Assembly (NCBI GenBank): GCA_015039365.1
Contig: WION01000422.1
Span: 1-45,758, forward strand
DNA length: 45,758 nucleotides
DNA from: Amanita rubescens
Lineage: Eukaryota; Basidiomycota; Agaricomycetes; Agaricales; Amanitaceae
Reading direction: 5' to 3'
Positions 1-12,466 of this stretch are shown one piece after another; the first letter of the stretch is position 1, and each line of letters starts with the position of its first letter. The notes beneath the pieces were generated by a model. The model was given only the letters and a program-made list of their open reading frames with translations. It had not been told where the DNA came from and searched no databases. The position numbers and the translations under genes were made by a program.

Positions 1-72
1 GTTCAATTATTACTCTTATTTTCGAGGCTCGGAGCTCTAAGTCACGCGTCTTACTCGAATTACTATTTATAG

Positions 73-1020
73 ACAGCAAGACGCAGACGACAAAAGACTT
101 AGCGAAGCCGTGGGCATTCTTCGCGCCAAAAGAAACTCTAATAAGCGAGTCGAGGCCTTCGGCAACTGATGCGCCGTCATCCGTCCAGTCCCGAACAATA
201 CATTCCGCGCACACGACGTTGCTCATTGATGATTCGTCTCTCAAGGCACAGTTACAACCCTGGAATCACATGTGCATCAAAGAATACGTAGCTGAAATGC
301 GCGATGCAGACTTTACTGCCGCTCTTCACCTGAGGCAAGCAATTAAAGAACACCTAGAAGTAAAGGAAGCGTGCTCCCAAGCGACGCTCATGGAAGAAGG
401 TTTTGCTACCGGCAAAGAAGACGATGCTGATGGGGAAGCTGAGCAAATCGCGGAGACGTCTGAAGGAGAAGGAGAACCTGTAACATCCAGCACGAGGAAA
501 AGGAAGCGTCCGCATAAAAAGAAGTTAGCCCGAGCCAGAGAGCAGAAGCGGATGGCGTCGAGTGTGGCGAATGACGAAGGCCAAACCGCGAATGGGACGG
601 AAGGGATTACTTATCATTGGTGGCAAGAGTTTGACTGTACGCTGCTTGCTGTCGTAGGCGTGCTAGATGCAGTGAAGTGGGAAAGTAATATCGGCGCGTG
701 GGTCAGACAGGGAGGTTTGTGGGGAAGCGAGGCAAAGTGTAGAGGTGTCGAAGAATACAAAGCACTTGGTACCGCAATCGGCAGAGACAGCTGAAAGCGC
801 TGATATACCCTGCGAGTCAAGCGTGGAGACAGAGGGTAAAAACAACGATCTGAACAGTCAGGGTCCGGTAGGAAATCGCGAGGAGGTAACTGGAGATGTG
901 TTGATGCGTCGGGGGCTCTGGTTTGACGATGAATTGACTAAGGCTTATTGGGTCGCACGGGGTGTCAAGGCATTGCAAGAGCTAGATATCGAGGTGGATG
1001 CAGGTATTAGGGTGTCTTAG
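73..1020 (+). CDS. FCP1-homology (NIF/HAD phosphatase-like) protein, 3' part
   Basis: This is the C-terminal part of a gene whose 5' end lies outside the window. An exon seems to start at 73 after a ttatag acceptor and reads KDLAKPW, then TLLIDDSSLKAQLQPWNH near 214-270, the conserved end of FCP1/NLI-interacting-factor HAD phosphatase domains (DD motif). It continues with an acidic stretch, a basic KRKRPHKKK patch near 500-525 (possible nuclear signal) and LLAVVGVLDAVK near 640-675. The tail, in a different frame, reads GLWFDDELTKAY and VKALQELDIEVDAGI before the stop at 1020. A 40-nt GT-AG intron at 745-784 would join the two frames; a one-base indel is the alternative. The protein would be a Ser/Thr phosphatase-like enzyme; catalytic N-terminal DxDx(T/V) is not in view. 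Family assignment rests on remembered motif similarity. Confidence 0.7.
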
Positions 1021-2891
1021 GTCCTTTTGATGACCGGAACAAATATGAACGGCGTTTTAGCTCAGGAAAGGGCCGGCTTTGTGGCATGTTTTACGCGTGA
1101 AGATCTGTGTAAACGATGCCGCGGATCGCGACTCTGAAAAGCCTTTGTTATATAACATCTTATGTATTGGTTCCTGTCCTTAGTGTCGGTTGCTAGTGTT
1201 CCATTCCCACAGTTACCATGATTTCACTGGGAGCCCAAAGAAGTTACAGAAAAAGAGTACGAGTCGAGGCGACAACATGCAAAGCAGCGGTACTGTACGT
1301 ACTGCTTTTTAGATTGTGTAATGCGTAGCGAAGAAAACATCAGCAGTTTGATTCCCCATGGCCCCACGATGTCCGCCTAACCTCCGCCGTCTATGAATAC
1401 TCATTATGTTATGCGATTACTAAATCAAAATCCTCCGATTCTTTATGTCCTCAGGGGCTGTTACGCGTACGCTGACTTCAACACATCCTCATATGGGTTT
1501 CCTTCCCAACAGTTGGTCTTTATAAGGAACGTATTTACACGATCATGAAGATTGATTGATGAAAATGCGGAGGACCTGATATATTCATATACTGGGTTAG
1601 CCGGGACAACGTAATAGTCTCTGATGACCGCCATAATGGTGCACCGCGGCGCCAGAACGATTTCATGTAGCTCACAGGACCATGCAGCCGTCCTTAAACG
1701 TCGGAAATAAGGATTAATTCGAAGTTAGGAGGTCTTCACTCTATGAACAGCGAGACTAAGCCGAGGAGGATTCACTGCGGGCCGGAAAACAACTGAATTC
1801 GTCAGGTCAATGGCGTGATCATACGTTGTGCAGGATTTGTGAACACTTTGTAGAGCGTCGGGACAAATGGCATGCCCACGTTTTCGGTTAGAAGCTGATT
1901 TATCTGCGGCGATCGGTTTCTGACTGTGCCTTGAGTCAGTAGTAATGAAGCATAATGGAAATGAAGACTGCGCACCGAGGAAAAAGATCACAGGCCTAGA
2001 CGTTGTACTAGTCAACGAACAGATGTCTTTCGAGGTAGTTATTAACTATGAACGGGCCATGAGTTGCCTTGGGGACGGTGTCCCAACTTTAGCCTTGAAT
2101 ACTTTCGGTTCGTCCCGTGGGTCTACGTAAGTGTGCAGACGTGTCTCATCACTGACGGAACCTTGAAGTTCTAATCATGGGGATCCCTCTGGCGACGAAA
2201 GTGTTACGAACATATTTCAGTAGTTAACGGTAGGCATTAACTTGCGACGCAACGCTACGGATGAGAAGTATCGTGAGCTTGAGACGGTTGGTTAATTAAC
2301 GAGTTACCCACTGGCATGGTCCGCGGTAACACCGTTCTCTGGCACCGCGTCAGGTCCAAATCAAGCTTCGTCTGCTGCCAGTGGTTCGTGAATTGCCTTC
2401 GGGACGCTGAAGCTGCGATATCATCCGGGAATGCGAATTCTTCTCCCTGTCATCTGATAGACCCACAAAACGCGAAACATTGACGTCCAGCTAGTGCAAA
2501 TTGTGCGTGGTTCCGGCGGAAGGTTGCAACCTCCTACTTTCTCAGGCTCCACTACTTTTTCTCAGGTCCTCTGGATACCATGAATCGAAACGCTAACTGC
2601 ATGGTGACCAGCGCATTTCCCGACCTAATTCGAGCTTAACAATTCTCTATATGGAGTAGCAAAGGTATCTAAATCTATACGAAAAAAAATAATGTGATAT
2701 TTATCGTCATCTAGCAAAGAGATTCTATAGGCGTTACGAGAGACCGGTATTCGCCCTAAAGTTGTGGGCAATAAGATTGGGGACTGGAGTGCAGAGAGAC
2801 TGAATCCGGACATAAGTAACTAGGCATAGAAATTGAAAACATTTGCTCACATATTTGTCCACTTTTTCTATCCTCATTCGTAGGAGACACT
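1021..2891. other. Gene-poor stretch, nothing recognised
   Basis: Only short open frames occur (for example 1725-2015 minus and 1945-2130 plus), with no recognisable domain, codon pattern or intron-joined exon series. A near-direct repeat CTACTTTCTCAGG / CTACTTTTTCTCAGG sits near 2534-2567. It lies between two converging genes, so it holds two 3' ends and probably no promoter for them. Confidence 0.4.
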
Positions 2892-4990
2892 TTACCGTTC
2901 TCTTTCCGAAGATAACCACGCTTTGTATAACCCGTGGTCTTTTGGAATGAGTTGCATTAGATGCTGTCTCACAATCTCCCATCCTTCACCAGTATAATGC
3001 AAGTCAAGGACGCGGATGAGTCGTTGCAGATGATTGTGAATTCCTGCGTGATATACTGCAGAGTAAATCTGGTCTAGATCATGGACAGCAACGGGGTCCC
3101 CTGGAAGGCAGTCTAGCTCGACGCCGGTTGCAGCATAAAGCGTTTCAGGGTGGACGCTAATCCCTCCGAAGTCCCGTACGACGAAGCCACGTAATTCTTT
3201 GGTTTTCAGATCAAAGCGCGCCAAGCAATTTTGTGGATGACATTCGAACGCAACGCCGTTATGGATTAATGGCGGCAAGAACGCCTGAAAAAACAGCCGA
3301 ACAAACCTATAAGGATATAGTCAGAGCTCGCCACGGAATAGCAGTAAACTGCACCTATCGAGCCAATTCCGTCGCTTTCTACTGTATCCAATTGAAAGAT
3401 GCGAATAACAGCAGGTAAATGACCTCCTCCCCTGCATGCCCGCTCTCGACCAATGCGTTGCATACGATGACCCTCTCTCCCCTTTCTTCACTGTTAATCT
3501 CGTGAGCCTCTCGGATGATGGCACCACAATGCCCCGCAATGTCCGGGTCCGGATGGGCATACACCACACTTGCCAAGTCTTTAGCAACAATGATAACGTT
3601 AGGGTCAAGTTTGAGGTACGGGATAACTTGTGCACAGAAGCGAGGACCGAGATACGCAGCGTCCGGGTAGATGAGACGTTTGGCTTGGGTAAGTTGGAGA
3701 CCAAGGGCCAACTTGAGCGAAAACCTGTCAGAAGCATCGGGGATCTGGACAGTACTGGAAATGAAGGGTTGAAATAAACTCACGATACGTATAGAGAGCA
3801 TACCGAATACTGAGTTGGGCGAGAGCTGGCGTTGCGAATTCCGAGGGCAACACTTCTATGTCTGGAAACTTGTCTTGAATATGCGCGATCTGTATTTCGA
3901 AGACCGGTATAATCAATGATCTACTGCAACTTTTAACTCTGTGCCAGCATTACGCGAAGCAGTCTCGATAATGGGCTCCATATATTTCTCGAAATCGTCC
4001 GTTATCTCAAGTTGGCTCTTGGGAGCTGACACGAGCCGCAGTTTCACATGATACAAGTCATATGTCCCTGGTGCGTAATCAGGTATAGGAGGCAAGAAGC
4101 AGCGCATCTTGTGCATCTTTCAAATTATGAGAACACGTCAGTATGTCATTAAACCACAGCGAACCGGGTGTAGAGGATGTCCCTCGACAACAGATTGCTC
4201 CCACTCAATGCTTGAAGAGTCGAATGAGGGAGCCTCTGGCGGACGTCGGTATGAATATGCTATTTCTGTCGTGAGATCGGTATGGATCGCTACGAAATAG
4301 ACACACCTTGCCATTTAACAGAATTAGCGAACTCGTGTGCAATTTCTCCCGTCAAGCTGTCCGTCAGATTTGCGTATCTGGCATAACTCCTCCAAAAAAA
4401 AACCGGATCCGAACAAGGTTCAAGCTGATTCTTGGTTTGCGTAAACCAGCCGTGGGTATTGAGTGTGTTCAGGATAGCCGTATTCAAAGCGACCGAATTG
4501 CTGGTTTCCTGAGAATGTGGCCGATCATACTTGGAAATCACGAGCGGCAACGGATCCATGTCTAATGAGTGTAAAAGCGCGATTTTTCGGATCGTTGACC
4601 CGTCATCATCATCGGTCAGTATAGGGGCGCCTTGCAGGGGTATCAAAGCCAAGGCATCGGTGATCTGGCTGGTGCTCGCATTTGGAGAAGCCGAGGCCTT
4701 GGATGGGTCACGAAGTAAGATCAGCGCGAAGCCCGCAGCACTGGAACCTGAGAGAGGGAAATAGAGCGCATGCAACAGAGATTCTGTAACAAGGCAAGAA
4801 AACAATCTGGTTGTGACAGTAAATTCGGCGCGCTGGTGGGGAGCAAGATGCGCGAGTCGGTTGGCGTCTGGAATCATGTCGGCCGAGTTAATCAGATTGT
4901 GAATGTCACGTACACGACAGATCAACCGGTCACGCCGGCTTTTACCTTGATCGCGTACCTTACTGTTGACGGTGGTCTTGATATTTCCAA
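2892..4990 (-). CDS. NIS siderophore synthetase (IucA/IucC family)
   Basis: Predicted NRPS-independent siderophore synthetase, an acyl-adenylating ligase that joins citrate or another carboxylate to an amine or alcohol. Reading the minus strand, the N-terminal exon (to about 4307) has TTRLFSCLVTESLLHALY. A short exon near 4180-4255 carries EWEQSVVEGHPLHP and joins MHKMRCFLPP at 4116, giving the family's GHPxHPxxKxR nucleotide-binding motif. Next come IIPVFEIQ, LAQLSIR joined to TVQIPD by an intron near 3780-3829, then LKLALGLQLTQAKRL. The last exon (2892-about 3283) has NGVAFECHPQNCLARFD and FVVRDFGGI, matching the family's C-terminal ExHxQN and RDxxG motifs. The start is unresolved (4893-5000). 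Near 3913-3920 the frame breaks (VAVDH-stop versus LIIPVF), so the gene is either disrupted or the base calls contain an indel. No transporter or reductase gene lies beside it. Confidence 0.85.
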
Positions 4991-5348
4991 GCCATGCTGT
5001 TGAAGAAAGGTATGTTAAAAGATCTACGCTGTTTGAGTGAGTTACCTTGCTCGCACACCCTTAATTCGATCACTATCAGCTGGCCTATCTTATCTCTTCC
5101 TACTCCGACCACGGTTCACGTGACTCTACCTCCTATTCAAACTAAACGCCCTTCCGACCTTGGGCCTTCCAAAAAATTCAAAGAAACATCATGGAACGCG
5201 CTTTTTCTACTGTTGACCACGTCCGTCATCGCAGGCAGCCCCCGGTTGTTGATCATGTTGGCTCCCACACATGCGTTAGCGGGGCTGCACGGATTAGACT
5301 CGAGTCGAGAGAGATCCAAGATTCCGTATTACAAATATGTTTAAGAAA
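4991..5348. other. Intergenic between NIS synthetase and glycosidase genes
   Basis: Open frames exist on both strands (4994-5344 plus, 5137-5319 minus) but neither shows a recognisable motif. The stretch should contain the promoter of the NIS synthetase (minus), and possibly its unresolved first exon. Its left edge is downstream of the glycosidase stop. Confidence 0.35.
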
Positions 5349-6964
5349 TTAAAGAATAAGCCCAATACCCATAGCTGCCCCTATCCAAGTTGCTGTCTGG
5401 AACTTCGAAGCAGTTGACGATGCGCCATTCACGCCTTTTGCACCATCCAAGACCCAATCTCTCCATGCAGATTGGAGTTCAATAATGAACGCCTGTCCTT
5501 CAGCGCTCACATTTCCTTGGAAGCCGTACGAATGCGGATCGACGACGGGACTAAGATAGCCGTCGGGCGTGAAGTGATTCATGTTTTCTAGCGCAATAGA
5601 GAAGTTCAAGCTAGAGTCTGATGACCATGGATCGGACGAGGAAAGTAGTGTTCCACGACACCGCTCTGCCAAGGGCAAGTTATGGTGATACGACCATAAT
5701 AGGGATATCCGATAAACGGTGCTAGCGAGTAATGCTGTGGAAGAAGCATCGTAGAAATTAGGGGATGTCACTGGTTGGTCGGCATAGTTTGCAAATATAC
5801 ACGTAGAATCCTGTCATAGATTGAGCTGGCGTTATAGGCACGGCTGTTAAATTTAAACTCACGAGATTGGAATACATCGCGTTCTGGATTTCGATCGCCC
5901 AATTTGCCAGGTCTTCCTGCTCCGATTTCATGGAATTGGCATACTTGGAATTTTTAATAGTCGCGAGCACGCGGAGCATGCCAGCTGCTGCCCATCCGTT
6001 GCCTTGTTGCGCGCATGAGCATTTATGAGTTTGAAAATGGACTTCCCGTTTCTTACCTGTCGACCAATGTCCCTCATCAATACCAGATGATCCGAGTAAC
6101 ACGTGTTTCCAGAGCCCATTTGCGTTGGGATCACGCAGGTAATTGCGATACAGCTTGATTTGGGTGTATGCTTGCTGAAGAAGTGTAATATTCGACGTAA
6201 TGACTCCGTAGTACGCGAGGAAGGGAGGGACCATATACACAGAGTCACTCCTGTTCCGTGCTCAATACTAAAAATAGGATTAACAAATCAAAGCACGTAC
6301 CATAATTGCACCTCGGACACCCGATGTGATATCGCACCGTCTGGGGTTTTGGGTACGTCCTAGAGTAGATACTCCAATTGATCTCTTGCAGCACCGGCAT
6401 AATCAATCTGTCCGGCATCCTGACCCGTCCAATTCGCCAAAAGTACCGCAAACCCAATGCTCGCAGGATCCCCTGCGCTTCCATCGCCGTCAATCAATGG
6501 TTGAGGACCTGTGATATTTCCATTCACTTCGCTACGGTTTTGCACGGTCGTTCTCGCAATATCAAAGAACGGTGCTAGACCAGAAACATTCCCTGGGCCA
6601 AACGCGTCGATAGACGTCGGAGGCGGAAGTTTCGTTGAGGAATAAACTGAGAACCCTGTCGCATTCAGCGAAAGGATGGCTTGCGCTCGCGTTCCTAGCT
6701 CCCAGCTACATAACAAGCACAGAGCGGCGGCAGAGATTTTAAGGTACAGCACATCACGGCAAATGATGAAACTCACCTAAGCGTCGCAGCAGAAGCGAGA
6801 TCTGCGCTGACCAGCGCTACCTGAGCGTCCGTCAAGTTTTGGGCATGCGCAGCTCCTGTCGCTAGCGTCAGGACTGATGCAATCACGGCCAGTCTTCTCC
6901 GCCTCCCACTCCCGCGACCGTTGCTTTCATTTCGGTACCGCATCCAGGCAAGTTCCATCATCAT
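5349..6964 (-). pseudogene. GH105-like six-hairpin glycosidase, GPI-anchored, premature stop
   Basis: Secreted six-hairpin glycosidase related to unsaturated rhamnogalacturonyl/glucuronyl hydrolases (GH88/GH105), acting on pectin-derived oligosaccharides. The N-terminus (start among three Met codons at 6959-6964) has a hydrophobic signal, LAVIASVLTLATGAAHA. Five introns fit: after TLR (about 6774), after VQLW (about 6300), after HWSTG (about 6060), after MYSNL (about 5860), and joined exons read GAISHRVSEVQLW, SDSVYMVPPFLAYYG, DEGHWSTG-GNGWAAAGMLRVLATI and FYDASSTALLASTVYR. These match the family's active-site cleft blocks. The C-terminus ends in a small-residue/hydrophobic tail suited to a GPI anchor (ATWIGAAMGIGLIL). 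An in-frame TAG at 6360-6362, between EYLL and DVPKTPDG, interrupts the conserved core. Unless it is a base-call error, the gene yields only a truncated product. Confidence 0.8.
6360..6362 (-). other. Premature TAG stop inside the glycosidase core
   Basis: The minus-strand frame reads EYLL, TAG, then DVPKTPDGAISHRV without any frame change. No GT-AG intron can remove it without deleting the conserved DQLEYLL block. It is therefore a nonsense change or a base-call error. Confidence 0.75.
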
Positions 6965-7488
6965 GAGACGTCAAGAATGAGAGTTTTTAGAAAGAGAAAG
7001 TTGAAAGAAAGGGAGCGGCTGACCTCTTTCTGTTGGTGCACTTGGTCAGGAGTCAGGACCGTTAAAAACACAACTGCACCCTCGTTTCATGTCAGACTGC
7101 GGTCTCGTCGGCGTCCATCTGATCAAGGGTACAAATATTTTAAGCATGACTAGGGGTCGGCTATCAGTCGGCATCGAGGAGGACGAAGAGTCTCAGTACA
7201 CGGCCTGCATTATCGCGTGCGAATCTGTGCGAATATATCATCAATGTCATCTTTATCAGCGGGCAGGTGTACATATAGGGGGATATGTGACATGTCAGAT
7301 TGTGAGAAACGTGCGATGCTCTCGTTGAAACTTGACGGAAGCTAAGTAACAGGTTTTGCAGCCGTGCTGATGACATCATAGACACGTGAATGCAATTACG
7401 AGACTGCATATAAATAGACATGGCGTTAAGAGCAAAGGGAAGGCTAGGGAAGGACATTGCACAATAAGTTTATGGTACTCAGAGAAGT
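6965..7488. other. Intergenic: glycosidase promoter and WDR48 3' end
   Basis: No coding signal was recognised (small frames at 7089-7328 plus and 7164-7457 minus have no motif). Both flanking genes are on the minus strand, so this holds the glycosidase promoter next to 6965 and the WDR48 3' UTR next to 7488. No clear TATA box was picked out. Confidence 0.4.
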
Positions 7489-10400
7489 CTAATTGCTTAA
7501 GCGATGTCTTTTCTTGCCTATTTTTAGTCTATAATGCATCTTGAGTTCTGCGGCGCTCTTCCACACGTACTGCCGTACGGCAGCGAGGGTCATATCCAGT
7601 GGGAGCAAGATGTCGTTACACAGTATTTCATACATGTCTTCCGCGCGTAGTTTCTGCTTGCCAGCAGAATCTTGCTTTTCATCAGAATCAGAGGTAGTCG
7701 ACGTCGGTGGTGGGGAATTTGCCCTCGATGCGTTGATCTTGTCTAGTTTTTCTTGGACCTGGGTAAGTGGAGTGAATTTAGTGTCTCCATGAAATAAGAC
7801 ACGATATCCTTACGTGAAGGACGAGTTTCCGGACTCTTAGGTACCGGCTTGCTGTCAATTTCGATTGAGCCCTGCAGGATTAAAAAAACAATCAATGCCC
7901 TTGTTTTTTTATAAATGAAATGTGGAGACGTACGTGTTCAACAGTTCAGGCAAAGTCTCCACGTCTGGGTCCTTACTCACCCACGGCAACAGCACGAAAC
8001 TGACTTTGGACACTTGAGGCATCGGAGGCGTCCTATTGTGCAGCAGGTACGACAAGAGCCACAACGGCATCGAGTCTTCTAATAATCGCACATCATGGCT
8101 CGTACTTGCCACTGTTCCTCGGTAGAGGGTCAAATGATTCGGAGATCCCTCTTCTGAGACGAGAACCAGCGTTTGCGAGGGGAACGCTACCGTCGGCAGT
8201 TCACTCGACGAAGGTGGGGATAAAGCACCTGAAAGAATTTGTTGAATTGCATGCCGCTCAGGGTCCCTCGAAGTCATATCCTGCGACTGCCGAGTTACAT
8301 CAGTCAATGAAGGTAAAGGAAAACACTAGACACTCACACCCGACTTTTTCCGATTGTCACTCGTCGTGCTCATCTTAGTCATTGTTGCCCCAGCCGTTGA
8401 CGATGAAGTAGGCGGAGCAGCCACATAAGCACCTCCACTTCTCCCGCCACCCACTTTCATCATATTCCCCGTCGAACCGGCCGCGCTCGCGGGTCTCCCA
8501 CTAATTTTCCCTCCAAAGCTCTTCAACCGTCCCATTAAACCCGCATTAGGCGTAACAGGTCTTAATCCCTCTGCAGGTGCGTGACCATAACCGTGGTCGC
8601 GGTGATGGCTGTGCTCGTCCGGGGCGGTTTGCTGCTGCCCTCCGCTTGCTCCGAAAAAGGGACCACCAGGATATTTGGGCGTCTTCGGTCGTCGCGTTAA
8701 CGACGTAAAATATTCACTCGGACTTATCGTTACGGGAACGGCCGTACTCGACCTCGACCCTGCTCCGCCGGAAGCGGCGGCGGAGGCGCTCCGTCCACTG
8801 GCGATACTGCTATCCATTGTTTCAGCCCTAGCTCTTACACCTCTGCTCCCGGTTATGGGTTCGTCAGGTCGTATAGGAATAAGAGGCGCTGATAAAGGCG
8901 CTGGCCGCGAATCAGCCGGGAAGGCAACAGTTGGAGGTAACGTGGGTATCATATCTGGCGCACAGATGACGACGTTACTGCTGAATGTCGGGTTGGTCGA
9001 GAACGCTTTCGGGAAACGCCTAAATATCTCTGGCGAACTTGATTTCCGGCGATGATTGCTCCGCGTGGGCGATGAAGAAGGCGCGTTCGCATTGACGTTG
9101 GTTCGCGAGTGGAGTACGCCTTCGTGTCCCCTCCCAACTGATTCGGTAGGAGACGGCGTTGCTTGCGAACTTGACAAATCCCTTCTGATTCGTTGTTGTT
9201 CTTTGATAAACCCGATGAACAAGTTCCTCAACACCCATTTTCCGAGGTTCACTGCAAAGAAAATTAATCCACGCCAATCTCAAACAAAAATCATCACGCC
9301 AACTCACATTTCGTCTCCTCCGTAGACCCCTTTTCATGCACGTACCCAAGCTCATCCGCATACACCTCCACCTCAAAACACCTCTCACTCAAATGAACGA
9401 CCAAAACCCCTCCTCTAGTCTCCACCGATGCCCACTTGGGAATGACAGCCTGCCCTTCAACCAACTCCCTCACAGCCTCCAATACCTCTCTTGGGCTTCT
9501 CTCTCCCACCATATGCATCCCCATCGCAGACGTCACCCTCCCTCCTTCGTTCGTACCCGCACCAGTAGTACCCTCCTCCTTCGTCGACCCGCACCAGACC
9601 CAACCGACCCAGCGACACCGCTTCCCTCCCCCTCCCCTTCAACCCCTCCAAGTAAAGCATCGCCGCCGCCGCCACCACCACCACCACACACGCCACTGAC
9701 CGCAGCAGCCACCTCCGACTCCCTATACCTCCCCAAACAAAGCCCCCTCACAATATCCCAAACCGCAACTTCCCCTGCGGTATCCACCGTCAACACATGT
9801 ATCCTATCGTTTAACAGAAGCCCGCGGATGATGCCTGCGTCCCCCGGTATGACATGATCTGGGGAGCAGAGAGGGGCGTTGCGCTTAAGCGAGTTCGCGG
9901 AGTTCGTAGTTGGCTTGGGGGAGAGGATGTGCGGTGGCGGTGGCGGTGGTGGTGGTAATTGGAGTTGTGTGTGGGATGGGTGGTGGAAGGTGGCGGTACG
10001 CTGAGCGAGCGAGAGTGAGTGAGTGTGGTGGAGTTGGGGTGGGGAGAGTTGGACCGTGAGTGTGGAGGATGGGTTGGTGGGTAGGTGTTTGAGTGAGAAA
10101 TGGTGTGTCCGTGGTACAAGTGGGAATGGGGATGCGGGTGGGATTCCGAGTCGGGGTGGTTTTGGGTTTGGGCGAGTGAAGGGCTGGACAGGTGGTGGTG
10201 GATGCTCCGCGGGGAAGGGTGGAGATTGGGGTGAAGAGTTTGGGGGTGGGGAGGAGGTAACGGAGATCCGGATTGCGGGTGTTGGCGTTGCTGGAATATG
10301 CCGTCGGCAGTGGGAGGTCACTGGCAACCCTGACATTTGTAAGCCCTCGCGGAATGGACAAGAATGAAGTTGCTGAATAGAGCGTCGCAACGTCAGCATC

Positions 10401-12466
10401 GGCATATGTGTCCCGCACGTCCCCTAGGGCGGCGGTAAGGGAATGGATCGTTAGGGGAGGAGAGCCGGATGAGACTGTCGAACGGAATGCCGAATCGCGT
10501 GGTGGACGTGTCCTGATCGTAGTCATCCATCATGTCAGAGCTAACGTTCCGGAAAACCGGCTGAGGCGTGGGTCGCCAGCTGCGGGAGCCGTAGCCGTAG
10601 AGGGTCGTGTGCTGGATTGCGAAGGTGGAAATTCAGGGCTTCCATTCAGTACGTGGGAGTAGCGGGGAGGAGAGACGGTAGGTGGGTGATAAAGGAAGGG
10701 GTCTACATTAGCGTCCTTGGAGTTTGAATTCAAATTGTCGTCATAGCGTTGGTGGTGGTTGTATTGTAGTTGGTGTTGCGGTTGTAAGACGGCGGCAGCT
10801 CGGACCGATCTCCGTGGTGGCACACGCCATCGGCTGATGCTGGAAACGCCCGAAGCGGTCCACAGGAGGTTGTCGTCCATTGAAAGGATCTTGTTAATCC
10901 CCGCGGAAGCGGTCTCGCCTAACTCGTTGCACAGCAGGATGCATTCGCCTTCTGACACGTCTGCGCAACCTTCTACGTCGGTTTTGCATACCAGTCCGGA
11001 TTTGTCGCCGGAATAAAATGTTTCGAGAGAGGGATGGGTGGAGTGAAGCGCCCATACTGAATCGGCGTGGTGTGTGAATGTATGCAGGCAACGTTGAGAG
11101 GCCAGGGACCAAAGCTTGATAGACGCTTTTGGACATGAGAACCGAGGCCGGTTAATAGAGATCTGGTGAACTCACCGTCTGCAGAACCGGTTAAAAGCTT
11201 ATGCAACGTCAGAGCTCGAGAGCAAGATCAGATTCAAAGCAAGATGGCTTACGTAGCGAGCATCATCTGAGATAAGAATAGCACGGATATTGTCAGTATG
11301 TCCGACGAGTTTGCCAGCACGTTTGCCGGTTCTGGGGTCCCATAGTCGGACAACGCGCTCGGGTGATCCCGAAGCGATGGTATGCCCGAATGGATCCGTT
11401 GCGAGAGCGTAGATGGATGATTTGGTGGAGGCTGTAGCGTCGGGTAAAACGAGGTTGGCGAGCGGTTCGGATTTACTTGAGCCGTTGAGGTCCCAGAGTT
11501 TGATGGTGCGGTCGAAGGATCCAGATGCGATCCAGCGTTGTTCGCGACTGCAGAGAGAAAAGGTGTCAGGTGGTATTGAAAGGGAAACACGCCCAACAGC
11601 GCACCTGTGGGTTAAGCAGCGAACGTAGTCTCCATGTAGACCGACAACGTTGGGCTCTGAGGATGGAAGTAAGTGTGGATTCCAAGCTTTTATAGTCCCA
11701 TCGGAGGAAGCAGAGACGACTGTGAGGAAATCCGTCAGCCGGGCTGACACGCGTCACGAGATTATACGTGCCTGTCTGGTTATAGTTGCAGAGGAGGATG
11801 TCATTCACCCAGTCGTCGTGTATTTGAGCACATTGACGAAATGAACTTGGCTATAACACATTTTGAGCGTCAATTTTGCTATAGCAACTAACGGGAAAGA
11901 GACTCGCCGTTTCGGGTTTAAATGACTGTAGATCCGTTTCCCACTGTCCCTCGTACGGAAGAACGTTTAGTTGGCTGAGCATGTGTCTTCGCCTGACCTT
12001 TGCAGAACTCATTGGGACGTCACCAATCACATCGCCGTCGCTCGTTACGCGCTCGTTGCCATCGTTATCATCGTCCTCGAACTCGTCCTCCCAGCCGGTC
12101 ATGACCTCCCATCTTCCGCGCCTAAATGGACCCTCGGGCGCCCTCTTCTTCATGGGCAGGCCGAGGTCCCAGGATATCAGCTGTCCGTCTCTCCCACCGG
12201 AATAGAGGATCCCCTCTGGCGCCTCGCGTCCTTCGACGATGGTACAAGTGTCCAGGGCGAGCGAAGCGACGCCGAGACGATGGCGTGGATGTCGTCCAGC
12301 GTCCTGTTCTGGGTCGAAACACGTCGTCCGGGCCGTCGTCGTCGCGGATGAGGAGAGGTGCGGACCGGCCCATACGCGTCATTGGATTATGGGGCAGCCT
12401 CAGGCGGGGAACCGGCGCCGCTGGAGGTGGAATGACGTACGACACCCGTTTTCTGCTGACCGTCAT
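7489..12466 (-). CDS. WDR48/UAF1-like WD40 protein (deubiquitinase activator)
   Basis: Orthologue-like to WDR48/UAF1 (fungal Bun107/Duf1), the WD40 cofactor that activates USP1/USP12/USP46-type deubiquitinases. Start at 12466 ([15 protein letters not shown], strong context). WD repeats follow: [15 protein letters not shown] (about 12185), [98 protein letters not shown] long Pro/Ser-rich linker then leads to [18 protein letters not shown] (about 9790). The C-terminal region has [32 protein letters not shown] and the SUMO-like tail [18 protein letters not shown]...[14 protein letters not shown], ending at 7489. Introns include 11720-11771 (GC-AG) and a 42-nt one near 11862-11905. Around 12266-12300 the frame shifts; a one-base indel or a 67-nt intron ending acccag would explain it. 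Divergent partner of PRP6. Confidence 0.88.
11720..11771 (-). other. GC-AG intron in WDR48-like gene
   Basis: Exon CAGACAG is followed by gcacgt and the next exon starts TCGTCTCTGC after a cctcacag acceptor. Only the GC donor joins NQT to VVSASSDG in phase. The GT four bases downstream gives the wrong frame. Confidence 0.7.

Noticed and set aside
7860..7925. A/T-rich stretch as a possible promoter
   Set aside because: It is an intron of the WDR48-like gene; flanking exons join in the conserved frame.
9336..10526. Long Pro/His/Ser-rich and Gly/Trp-rich frames on both strands
   Set aside because: They are low-complexity readings of the WDR48-like linker; the conserved frame ([16 protein letters not shown]) passes through the region.
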